Shown here: piece after piece, positions 44,995 to 52,356 of the stretch
How positions within the stretch are numbered: the first letter of the stretch is position 1
How the letters are laid out: every line of letters starts with the position of its first letter
DNA from: Microbacterium natoriense
GTDB lineage: Bacteria; Actinomycetota; Actinomycetes; Actinomycetales; Microbacteriaceae
Reading direction: 5' to 3'
DNA: 64,000 nucleotides
Assembly: GCF_030816295.1 (NCBI RefSeq)
Contig: NZ_JAUSXV010000001.1
Coordinates: 1,798,001-1,862,000, forward strand
Notes under the pieces: generated by a model
The model's input: the letters and a program-made list of their open reading frames with translations, nothing else
What the model was told of the DNA's origin: nothing
Database searches by the model: none
Translations under genes and position numbers: made by a program

Positions 44995-46518
44995 TCAGCC
45001 GCGCAGCAGCGCGCGCAGCGACTGGATCGTGTCGGCATCGGCCGGTGTCTTGTCGGGCCGGTAGCCCTTGACACGGGCGAAGCGCAGGGCGATGCCGCCG
45101 GGGTAGCGCGGCGAGCGCTGCACGCCGTCGATCGCGATCTCGACGACCAGGGCAGGCCGCAGGAAGACAGCGGATGCGGTGCGCCGCTCCTCGTAGTCGG
45201 GGAACGTCTCGGTCTGCCAGCGCAGCAGCTCGTCGGTCAGGCCCTTGAACGTCTTGCCGACCATCACGAATCCGCCCGGCTCGACGAACTCTCCGTCGGC
45301 GTCGCGCGCGCCGAGGTGGAGGTTGGAGAGCCAGCCGCGGCGGCGGCCCGATCCCCACTCGGCGCCGAGCACGACCAGGTCGAACGTGAGCACGGGCTTG
45401 ACCTTCACCCAGGACTTGCCCCGGCGGCCTGCAGCGTAGGGTGCGTCGACGCCCTTGACCACGACCCCCTCGTGTCCTGCGGCGAGGGCGTCGCGGGCGA
45501 GCCGCTCTGCGGCTGTCGCGTCGTCCGTCACGATGCCGGGCATGCGCCACTCTGAGGCGAACCGATCGAGTTCGGCGAGGCGCGTGGCCAGCGGCTCGTC
45601 GAGAAGATCGCGGCCGTCGACGTGCAGCACGTCGAAGAACCACGGACGCAGCACGAGCTCGCGCGATACATCGGCGCCGAACCGCGACATCGTCTCCTGG
45701 AACGGACGCGGGCCGCCGTCTTCATCGAGCGACAGCGTCTCGCCGTCGAGGATCACATCGTGCACCGGGAGCCCGCGCACGATCTCGACGATCTCCGGCA
45801 CGCGATGGGTGACGTCGGCGAGGCTGCGCGTGAAGACGTGCACCTCGTCGCCGTGGCGGTGCACCTGGATGCGGGCGCCGTCGAGCTTGTACTCGACTGA
45901 TGCAGGGCCCGTGATCTCGAGCGCAGCGCTCGCCGTGGCGGCGGTCGACGCCAGCATCGGCAGCACCGGACGGCCGACGACGAGCCCTACCGCCTCGAGC
46001 TCCTCCGCGCTTCCGGTGAGGGCGATCGCCGCCGTGACGCCGAGGTCGCCGGAGAGCATGGCGGCGCGGCGCACGGATGCGATCGGGCGGTCGGATGCGC
46101 GTGCGATCGCGTCGAGCAGCACTCCCGCGAGAGCGCCGGTGCGCAGCTCTCCGAGCATCGCCCGCATCACGAAGTCCCACTCGGCGGCGGTCGCCCTGCC
46201 CGCGAATCCGGTCAGGATCTCTGTGCGTGCGGCCGTCGAGCCCGTTCCGGATGCCGCGGCCAGCGCCTCGAAGAACTCGTCGACGTCGGCGACTGCGAGC
46301 GTGTCGTCGTCGGCCGGCGCGACCTCGAGAGCGCTGAGTCCGCGCCAGCCCACGCCGAGGCGGCCCTGGCGCGGAGCCGCGAGCAGGATGCCGACGAGCG
46401 GCAGGATCTCGTCGCCATCCGCTCTTTTCAGCAGCTGCGCGAGAGCGTCGATCTTCGCGAGTCGTGACGGTGTGGCCGCGACCTCGTCGGCCGTGGCGAC
46501 CACCTCGGAGAGCCTCAT
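44995..46518 (-). CDS. ligB: ATP-dependent DNA ligase
   Basis: 507 aa, LigB-like layout as in mycobacteria: an N-terminal DNA-binding domain (AQLLKRADGDEILPLVGILLAA), then the adenylation domain with the AMP-accepting lysine (about Lys211) in EYKLDGARIQVHR, motif III FFDVLHVDGRDLL, motif IV HEGVVVKG and motif V SWVKVKPVLTFDLVV, then an OB fold. It is an accessory ligase beside the NAD-dependent LigA expected elsewhere. ATG at 46518 (MRLSEVVATADEV); an earlier in-frame ATG has no family support. Confidence 0.94.
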   Translation of the reverse strand: MRLSEVVATADEVAATPSRLAKIDALAQLLKRADGDEILPLVGILLAAPRQGRLGVGWRGLSALEVAPADDDTLAVADVDEFFEALAAASGTGSTAARTEILTGFAGRATAAEWDFVMRAMLGELRTGALAGVLLDAIARASDRPIASVRRAAMLSGDLGVTAAIALTGSAEELEAVGLVVGRPVLPMLASTAATASAALEITGPASVEYKLDGARIQVHRHGDEVHVFTRSLADVTHRVPEIVEIVRGLPVHDVILDGETLSLDEDGGPRPFQETMSRFGADVSRELVLRPWFFDVLHVDGRDLLDEPLATRLAELDRFASEWRMPGIVTDDATAAERLARDALAAGHEGVVVKGVDAPYAAGRRGKSWVKVKPVLTFDLVVLGAEWGSGRRRGWLSNLHLGARDADGEFVEPGGFVMVGKTFKGLTDELLRWQTETFPDYEERRTASAVFLRPALVVEIAIDGVQRSPRYPGGIALRFARVKGYRPDKTPADADTIQSLRALLRG

Positions 46519-46657
46519 GCACGCATTGTCCCACCGGCATCCGACATCGGTGCTCGTTTTTCTGTTCACGCTGCGTGCGCTCGGGGCCGCGCGCCCGTCC
46601 CCGCTTCGGTCGGCGGTCAGAATCGCTTCTGAGACGGGCCTTTCGATGCGTTTTCGA

Positions 46658-46679
46658 CCACCCACCGAACGGCGGATGG
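46658..46679 (-). terminator. Hairpin after the paa operon end
   Basis: Read on the reverse strand, CCATCCGCC pairs with GGTGGGTGG (9 bp, two G-U) across a GTTC loop, 20 bases after the stop of the enoyl-CoA hydratase gene. It is flanked by AAAA before and AAAA after. The rest of the 181-base gap (46519-46699) shows nothing else definite; it should include the ligase promoter. Confidence 0.55.
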
Positions 46680-46699
46680 GTTTTCGGGCGGCCCGGCCG

Positions 46700-47470
46700 T
46701 CAGCGCCCGCGGAACTCGGGCCGTCGCTTCTCCTGGAACGCGGCGAAGCCCTCGCGGTAGTCGGAGGTGTCGCACAGAGCGGCTTGCGCGGCGTTCTCGA
46801 TCGCGACCGAGTCCCAGAGGGAGAGCCGCTCGTCGCGGATGCGTGAGATCAGCTGCTTACTCGCCAGGAAGGCGGCAGTGGCGCCGCGAGAGGCAGCGGA
46901 CGCAGCATCCACCGTCGCCTGCACGACCTGGTCGTCGGGGAGCACCCGCGAGAACAGCCCCGCCTCCACCGCCTCCGTGCCGCTCATGAGCCGGCCGGTG
47001 TAGATGAGATCGAGGGTCTTGTGGGCGCCGAGCCGGTCGAGGAAGAACGCGTGCCCGCCCGAATCGAGTGTCGCGCCCAGTGCAGCGAAGGGCGATCCGA
47101 TCTTGGCCGACTCCGCGACATAGACGACGTCTGTCGCGATCAGCAGCCCCAATCCGACACCGAGGCAGGCGCCGTGCGCGACCGCGAACGTCGGGGCGGG
47201 GAACCGCGACATCCTCTGCAGCAACGGGGTCACGAGCCCGCTGAGGAAGCCGATCACATCGTCATCCCGCGGATCCACTCCCGAGATGTCGCGGCCGGCG
47301 CAGAACGCGCGCCCTTCGCCGCGCAGCACGAGGGCGCGCACGCCCGATGCCTCCGCGTCGTCGTACGCGGCTGCGAGTTCGAGCAGAGCCTGCTCATCGA
47401 GCGCGTTGAGCTTCGCGGGGGCGTTCAGGACGACGGTGGCGACATCGTCCGCGATGGCGAGATCGATCAA
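46700..47470 (-). CDS. Enoyl-CoA hydratase/isomerase family protein (probably phenylacetate pathway)
   Basis: 256 aa crotonase fold: VVLNAPAKLNALDEQALLEL, oxyanion-hole RAFCAGRDISGV and GACLGVGLGLLIATDVVY, and a C-terminal CDTSDYREGFAAFQEKRRPEF. It lies 9 bases after paaE, co-directional, so it most likely acts downstream of the epoxidase (ring-1,2-epoxyphenylacetyl-CoA isomerase PaaG or a hydratase PaaF). Start at TTG 47470. Which of the two it is cannot be settled here. Confidence 0.88.
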   Translation of the reverse strand: MIDLAIADDVATVVLNAPAKLNALDEQALLELAAAYDDAEASGVRALVLRGEGRAFCAGRDISGVDPRDDDVIGFLSGLVTPLLQRMSRFPAPTFAVAHGACLGVGLGLLIATDVVYVAESAKIGSPFAALGATLDSGGHAFFLDRLGAHKTLDLIYTGRLMSGTEAVEAGLFSRVLPDDQVVQATVDAASAASRGATAAFLASKQLISRIRDERLSLWDSVAIENAAQAALCDTSDYREGFAAFQEKRRPEFRGR

Positions 47471-47479
47471 CGGTGCTCC

Positions 47480-48640
47480 TCAGACGTCGTAGTCGACCAC
47501 GACGCGGTCGCTGGTGGGGTGGGACTGGCAGGTGAGCACGAAGCCGCGCGCGATCTCGTCGGGTTCGAGGGCGTAGTTCTCGGTCATCGTCACGCTGCCC
47601 TCGATCACCCGCGCACGACAGGTGCCGCAGACTCCGCCCGCGCACGCGAACGGGGCGTCGGGGCGCACCCGCAGCGCGGCGTTCAGAACCGACTCGTGGG
47701 CGCCGACGGGGCTCTGCACCGTGGATGAGACACCGTCGAGCGTGACCTCGATCCGGACGGTCTTCTCACCCTCCCGAGCCTGCACGGGGCGAGCGGTTCT
47801 GAGCGGTTCTTCGCCGGTCGTGAAGAGCTCGAAGCGGATGTGCTCGCGGGCGACGCCGAGGTCGGCGAGCACATCTCTGCATACATCGACGAGCGCCAGC
47901 GGCCCGCACAGGAACCACTCGTCGACGTCGTCCGGGGGGATCAGCGCGCCGAAGATCAGCCGCAGTCTGTCCTCGTCGAGCCGACCCGACAGCACCGGCG
48001 CCGCGCGCTGCTCGCGGGAGAGGACGTGGTGCAGGGTGAGGCGCGTGGGGTAGCGGTCCTTCAGGTCGGCGAGCTCTTCGAGGAACATCACGTCGAGCGT
48101 CGATCGGTTCGTGTAGAGCAGCGTGAACCGCGAGGTGTCGGACCGTCGCAGCACGGTCTGGGCCAGAGCCATCAGCGGAGTGATGCCGGATCCGGCGGCG
48201 ACGCCGACGATGTGACGGTGGTCGAGCTCGTCGAGCACCGACGTGAACGTGCCCTGAGGGCTCATCACATCGATCTCGAAGCCCGGGTGCAGGCCCGTCT
48301 GCGCCCAGGTCGAGAACGCGCCGCCTTCGTCGCGCTTGACCGCGACGCTGAAGCTCGTGGCTTCGCCGTCTGCGCGATGCGCGGGTGGACTGCACAGCGA
48401 GTACGAGCGCCGTACCTCGACGCCCTCGAGATCGATGCGCAGCGCGACGTGCTGCCCGGGCAGATGGTCGTACTCGTCGGCGAGCTCGGGAGGCACCGTG
48501 AACGTCACCTCGATCGAGTCCTCCGTGAGCGGGCGCACCGCGGCGACCGTGAGCGTGTGGAAGCGAGCGCGGGAACGCGGCGCGCTCCTGGTCGGTTCGG
48601 GGAGCGGAGCGGATGCCGTGACCGAGGTGAACAGAGACAT
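47480..48640 (-). CDS. paaE: Phenylacetyl-CoA epoxidase reductase subunit
   Basis: 386 aa. FAD domain (PGQHVALRIDLEGVEVRRSYSLCS), NADPH domain (HIVGVAAGSGITPLMALAQTVL; WFLCGPLALVDVC) and a C-terminal plant-type [2Fe-2S] ferredoxin domain with Cys ligands in CAGGVCGTCRARV and LTCQSHP. It supplies electrons to the PaaA diiron centre. ATG at 48640, one base after the paaD stop. Confidence 0.95.
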   Translation of the reverse strand: MSLFTSVTASAPLPEPTRSAPRSRARFHTLTVAAVRPLTEDSIEVTFTVPPELADEYDHLPGQHVALRIDLEGVEVRRSYSLCSPPAHRADGEATSFSVAVKRDEGGAFSTWAQTGLHPGFEIDVMSPQGTFTSVLDELDHRHIVGVAAGSGITPLMALAQTVLRRSDTSRFTLLYTNRSTLDVMFLEELADLKDRYPTRLTLHHVLSREQRAAPVLSGRLDEDRLRLIFGALIPPDDVDEWFLCGPLALVDVCRDVLADLGVAREHIRFELFTTGEEPLRTARPVQAREGEKTVRIEVTLDGVSSTVQSPVGAHESVLNAALRVRPDAPFACAGGVCGTCRARVIEGSVTMTENYALEPDEIARGFVLTCQSHPTSDRVVVDYDV

Positions 48641-48641
48641 C

Positions 48642-49157
48642 TCAGTGCACCTTGAAATGGTCGAAGGGCTCGAGGCAGGCGCGGCACTCGAACAGAGCCT
48701 TGCAGGAGGTGGAGCCGAAGCGTGAGACCTCGCGGGTGTCGAGTGAGCCGCACCGAGGACACCGAACGCTGATCGCGAGACGGATGGGGCCGTTCGAAGA
48801 GCCGAGCGCTGCGCGCCCGGAAGGAGGCGCGATCCCGTACTCCTCGAGCTTGCGCTTGCCGGCATCCGACATCCAGTCCGTAGTCCACGCGGGGGAGAGC
48901 ACCAACCGCACGTCGACATCGGCCCAACCCGCGGCGGTGAGCGCCAGCACGAGGTCGTCGCGGATGGTGTCCATCGCCGGACACCCGCTGTACGTCGGCG
49001 TGATCTCGACGCGGACGCGCTCCCCGCTCACCTCGAGGGCGCGCAGCACGCCGAGATCCTCGATCGTGAGCACGGGCACCTCAGGGTCGGCGACGGATGC
49101 GGCGATCCGCCAGGCATCCTCCTGTGTGAGTCCCTGAGCCCGGCGAAGGGTCACCAT
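48642..49157 (-). CDS. paaD: Phenylacetyl-CoA epoxidase subunit PaaD
   Basis: 171 aa: DUF59/MIP18-like domain (AASVADPEVPVLTIEDLGVL; ITPTYSGCPAMDTIRDDL) and a C-terminal zinc-ribbon-like Cys set (RCPRCGSLD...CKALFECRACLEPFDHF). PaaD is thought to help assemble the iron centres of the complex. ATG 49157 overlaps the paaC end by 7 bases. Confidence 0.94.
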   Translation of the reverse strand: MVTLRRAQGLTQEDAWRIAASVADPEVPVLTIEDLGVLRALEVSGERVRVEITPTYSGCPAMDTIRDDLVLALTAAGWADVDVRLVLSPAWTTDWMSDAGKRKLEEYGIAPPSGRAALGSSNGPIRLAISVRCPRCGSLDTREVSRFGSTSCKALFECRACLEPFDHFKVH

Positions 49158-49972
49158 GTCGCCCCCGGATGCCGTCGGGCGAGCACCTGCATCTCCGCGA
49201 GGAGATGTCCGAAGGGCGTGGCGTGCGCGCCGCGCCGGCCGCCGGCCGATGAGGCCGCGACTGCGGGGATGTCGAGCTGCGCTTCGACGAACACGGTGTT
49301 CACGACGGCGTCGAACCCGGGTCGCAGTGTCGACGGCCGCGCCGCCGCATCGCCAAGACGCTCGATCAGTTCGTCGTCGCGGAACAGCTCGTCGACGTAA
49401 GGCCAGACGTCGGTCGTCGCCCGAATGATCCGGGCACGCGATTCCTCCGTACCTCCCGCGAGGCGCAGCATCCACTGCACCGCATGGTCGCGGTGGTAGT
49501 CGACCTCTTTGAGCGCCTTCTCCGCGACGGCGGAGAAGGTTCGATCGGTACTCATCCGCAGCGCGGAGTACAGCTCGAACATGTAGGTCGAGACGACGAA
49601 CTGCCGCGCGATGGTCTGCGCGAAGCCCCCGTTGGGCTGCTCCACGATCCAGGCGCTGCGGAACTCCGGCTCGTCGCGGAAGTAGGCGAGATCATCCTCC
49701 GTGCGTCCGTCGAAGGCACCCGCGTAGCGCAGCAGCGAGCGGGCATGCCCCAGCAGATCGAGTGCGATGTTGGCCAGGGCGACGTCCTCTTCCAGCTCGG
49801 GCGCACGGGATATCCAGGCGCCGAGCTGCTGCGAGAGGATGAGCGCGTCATCGCCCAGCCGGAGGGCGTACTCGGCGACGTCGGCGGATGCCGGGATCTC
49901 GCCGGTTCCGGTCAGCTCGTCGCTGAGCTGCAGCTCGTCGACGGAGACGTCTCCGTGCACGTCACTGTTCAC
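49151..49972 (-). CDS. paaC: Phenylacetyl-CoA epoxidase structural subunit PaaC
   Basis: 273 aa, ferritin-like but non-catalytic partner of PaaA: DDALILSQQLGAWISRAPELEEDVAL, DLLGHARSLLRYAG, EKALKEVDYHRDHAVQWMLRL. GTG at 49972 overlaps the paaB stop (GTGA). The reading frame stays open upstream, but that sequence is the antisense of paaB and not part of the protein. Confidence 0.95.
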   Translation of the reverse strand: MNSDVHGDVSVDELQLSDELTGTGEIPASADVAEYALRLGDDALILSQQLGAWISRAPELEEDVALANIALDLLGHARSLLRYAGAFDGRTEDDLAYFRDEPEFRSAWIVEQPNGGFAQTIARQFVVSTYMFELYSALRMSTDRTFSAVAEKALKEVDYHRDHAVQWMLRLAGGTEESRARIIRATTDVWPYVDELFRDDELIERLGDAAARPSTLRPGFDAVVNTVFVEAQLDIPAVAASSAGGRRGAHATPFGHLLAEMQVLARRHPGATW

Positions 49973-50295
49973 AGGTGCGGCACCCCCTCGGACGCGGTGT
50001 AGTACACCGCGTGACGGTAGTTCTTGCCCGCGGAGCTCTCGAAGTAGGCGCCCTTGGCGTCGGGATCGCTCGTGGTGATCGCGTCGGCGGGAGCGACCCA
50101 GATCGACACGCCTTCGCCGCGGCGCGTGTACAGATCGCGTGCGTTGCGGATCGCCATCTCGGCATCCGGCGCGTGCAGCGACCCCACGTGCACATGGCTG
50201 AGTCCACGGTTCGCGCGCACGAACACCTCCCACAGCGGCCACACTTCTTTCCGGGTCCCTGAGCCTGCCGAAGGGGCCGCACCCGGTGTCGCCAT
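49969..50295 (-). CDS. paaB: Phenylacetyl-CoA epoxidase subunit PaaB
   Basis: 108 aa. Core EVWPLWEVFVRANRGLSHVHVGSLHAPD and NARDLYTRRGEGVSIWVAPADAI are characteristic. The ATG at 50295 shares one base with the paaA stop (TGATG); a GTG at 50298 is an alternative. The N-terminal residues AAPSAGSGTR are encoded by the dispersed repeat at 50253-50278 and are extra compared with typical PaaB. Confidence 0.94.
   Translation of the reverse strand: MATPGAAPSAGSGTRKEVWPLWEVFVRANRGLSHVHVGSLHAPDAEMAIRNARDLYTRRGEGVSIWVAPADAITTSDPDAKGAYFESSAGKNYRHAVYYTASEGVPHL
50253..50278. repeat. Short dispersed repeat inside the paaB 5' end
   Basis: GGTCCCTGAGCCTGCCGAAG followed by GGGCC, an imperfect palindrome closely related to the copy at 26138-26161. 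Here it is read through in frame as AAPSAGSGTR near the PaaB N-terminus. Confidence 0.8.
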
Positions 50296-51266
50296 CACGC
50301 CACCGCCTTGGCAGCCTGCTTGTCGGCGTACGCGGCCGCGGCCTCGCGCACCCAGGCGCCGTCTTCATGCGCGGTGCGGCGCCGCTCGAGGCGCTCGGCG
50401 TTGCAGGGGCCGTTGCCGCGGAGCACCTCGAAGAACTCGTCCCAGTCGATCTCGCCCATGTCGTACCGTCCCGTCTCCTCGTTCCACCGCAGCTCGGGAT
50501 CGGGAAGGGTCACGCCGAGGATCTCGGCCTGCGGCACGAGCATGCCGACGAAGCGCTGGCGCAGCTCATCGTTCGAGAATCGCTTGATCTTCCACTTCAT
50601 CGACTGGGCGGAGTTCGGGGACTGGTCGTCGGGAGGGCCGAACATCGCGAGGCTCGGCCAGTACCAGCGGTTCACGGCATCCTGAGCCATCTGGCGCTGT
50701 TCGTCGGTGCCTTGCATGAGAGTGAGCAGGATCTCGAAACCCTGCCGCTGGTGGAACGACTCCTCCTTGCAGACGCGCACCATCGCCCGGCCGTAGGGGC
50801 CGTAGGAGGCGCGGCACAGCGGCACCTGGTTGCAGATCGCTGCGCCATCGACGAGCCAGCCGATTGCGCCCATGTCGGCCCATGTCGGGGTCGGATAGTG
50901 GAAGATCGAGGAGTACTTGGCACGACCGGTGATGAGCTGCTCCATCATCTCGTCGCGAGTGATGCCCAGAGTCTGCGCGGCGGAGTAGAGGTACAAGCCG
51001 TGACCGGCTTCGTCCTGCACCTTCGCCATCAGGATCGCTTTGCGCTTGAGGCTCGGAGCTCGGGTGATCCAGTTGCCCTCCGGCTGCATGCCGATGATCT
51101 CCGAGTGCGCGTGCTGGCTGATCTGGCGGATGAGCGTCTTGCGGTACGCGTCGGGCATCCAGTCACGCGGCTCGATCCGCTGCTCGTTCGCGACGAGTTC
51201 GTCGAACAGGCGCTCCTCTTCGCTGAGCTCGCCATCCACGAGAGACAGGTCTGCGGGGCTCGTCAT
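50295..51266 (-). CDS. paaA: Phenylacetyl-CoA epoxidase catalytic subunit PaaA
   Basis: 323 aa diiron monooxygenase that epoxidises the ring of phenylacetyl-CoA. Diiron ligands lie in [17 protein letters not shown] and [15 protein letters not shown] (two ExxH motifs); [20 protein letters not shown] is the family's C-terminal region. ATG 51266 follows GAGGAG. First gene of the paaABCDE operon, behind a palindromic operator candidate. Confidence 0.97.
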   Translation of the reverse strand: MTSPADLSLVDGELSEEERLFDELVANEQRIEPRDWMPDAYRKTLIRQISQHAHSEIIGMQPEGNWITRAPSLKRKAILMAKVQDEAGHGLYLYSAAQTLGITRDEMMEQLITGRAKYSSIFHYPTPTWADMGAIGWLVDGAAICNQVPLCRASYGPYGRAMVRVCKEESFHQRQGFEILLTLMQGTDEQRQMAQDAVNRWYWPSLAMFGPPDDQSPNSAQSMKWKIKRFSNDELRQRFVGMLVPQAEILGVTLPDPELRWNEETGRYDMGEIDWDEFFEVLRGNGPCNAERLERRRTAHEDGAWVREAAAAYADKQAAKAVA

Positions 51267-51292
51267 CGTCGACTCCTCAACTCTCGATCTGT

Positions 51293-51314
51293 TTACTGAC
51301 CGATCGTTAGGTAA
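51293..51314 (-). promoter_or_regulatory. Operator-like palindrome upstream of paaA
   Basis: TTACTGACCGATCGTTAGGTAA has 8 of 11 symmetric pairs around CGATCG, 27 bases before the paaA start. Size and symmetry suit a TetR-type PaaR repressor, which in many actinobacteria controls phenylacetate genes. No such regulator gene is present in the window. Confidence 0.55.
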
Positions 51315-51351
51315 TTCTGACACGAGGGCCCGCGCCGTGCAAGGGGTGGGG

Positions 51352-51771
51352 TCAGTGCGAGCGCGAGATCAGCTCGAGGAGCGCTCGGCCGTAGGCCTCC
51401 GAAGGGTCGGGATGCTCGTACCGCAGCGTCTCGCCGGCGATCTCGACCACGACCTCGAACGCGTCGTCGAGACGGCTGAGGCGGCGGAACGTGCCCCGCA
51501 GGAGTTCGCGGAGCTGATCCTCTCGCGGCAGCCACACGGCGTCGGCCAGAGTCACCGCGTCGAGCGCCCACTCGGTGGTGCCGTTGAAGGCGAGGTCGGT
51601 GCCGCTGGGCGTCTGGCGCGCCTCGATCGTCATCTCGCTGACCGTGAACACGTCGGCCTCGGCTTCGAGTTCGACGTCGTCGGGGAGGTCGAGCTGGAAG
51701 CGGTCGCCCTCGGCGGGGTGCCAGGCCAGCCCGGCGTCGCGAAGGGCGACGGCGAGTTCACGGGTGATCAT
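51352..51771 (-). CDS. Conserved protein of unknown function
   Basis: 139 aa, acidic, soluble. Sequence begins [21 protein letters not shown] and continues with alternating strands ([17 protein letters not shown]) and a Leu/Arg-rich helical part ([21 protein letters not shown]). I recall related actinobacterial proteins carrying a pilus-assembly label that the sequence does not support. It lies between the paa and T7SS operons, 39 bases from the latter's last stop. No function assigned. Confidence 0.7.
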   Translation of the reverse strand: MITRELAVALRDAGLAWHPAEGDRFQLDLPDDVELEAEADVFTVSEMTIEARQTPSGTDLAFNGTTEWALDAVTLADAVWLPREDQLRELLRGTFRRLSRLDDAFEVVVEIAGETLRYEHPDPSEAYGRALLELISRSH

Positions 51772-51810
51772 GCGTCCACGCTAGACGACGGGCGAGGGAT
51801 CATCGCCCGG

Positions 51811-52356
51811 TCAGCGAAGCGCGAACGTCTCCAGGACCCATCGTGTCCATCGTTGCGCCAGCGCTGCGCGCGCGCGGGCGCTCAGGTGCGGCATGGCGGC
51901 CGACAGGGGTCCGCCCGCCGCGAGTGCGCTGTCGTATGGCAGGCGCATCTGAACGGGTACGTCGTGAGAGGAGGACCTGCGTCGTCCGAACGCAGAGGTG
52001 ATCACGGGCAAGGTGCGCGGCTCCGCTCCGAGGCCGAAGCGGGCAGTGACGTCGGTGACCCGCTCATGGAGGGCGTTCACCCCGTGGGTCGATTGAGCGC
52101 CGACCAGGACGAGGTAGCCGTTCGTGAGGGCGGAGGCGGCTTTGCGCTCGTCGTAGCGTCCCCCGTCGATGAGCTGGTGTGCGCTTGCCGGGGCAGGCGG
52201 GAGCGCGAGCCCGAATCGTCGGTCGAACGCTGCCGAGTCTTCTGCGATGACGGTGGGCAGGCGGACGCCATGGCTGATGAGGAGGTGCAGGCTGAGCGCG
52301 GCGAGCGTGGTGGTGCCGGTGCCGCCGCTCGCACCGAGGAAGGTCACGGTCGTCAT
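51811..52356 (-). CDS. ParA/CpaE-like protein without P-loop lysines, last gene of the T7SS operon
   Basis: 181 aa, deviant Walker-A-type N-terminus TFLGASGGTGTTTLAALSLHLL in which both lysines of the normal KGGxGKT motif are replaced, then AEDSAAFDRRFGLAL, TNGYLVLVGAQST and a basic C-terminal helix. Shorter than usual ParA proteins. ATP hydrolysis is doubtful; a structural or regulatory partner of EccC seems more likely. ATG 52356 overlaps the eccC stop (ATGA). A related protein is encoded at 56285-56977. Confidence 0.78.
   Translation of the reverse strand: MTTVTFLGASGGTGTTTLAALSLHLLISHGVRLPTVIAEDSAAFDRRFGLALPPAPASAHQLIDGGRYDERKAASALTNGYLVLVGAQSTHGVNALHERVTDVTARFGLGAEPRTLPVITSAFGRRRSSSHDVPVQMRLPYDSALAAGGPLSAAMPHLSARARAALAQRWTRWVLETFALR

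Noticed and set aside
49157..49475. N-terminal extension of paaD by an in-frame upstream start
   Set aside because: The extra sequence is antisense-like Arg/Ala-rich reading of the paaC region; MVTLRRAQG at 49157 is the natural start.
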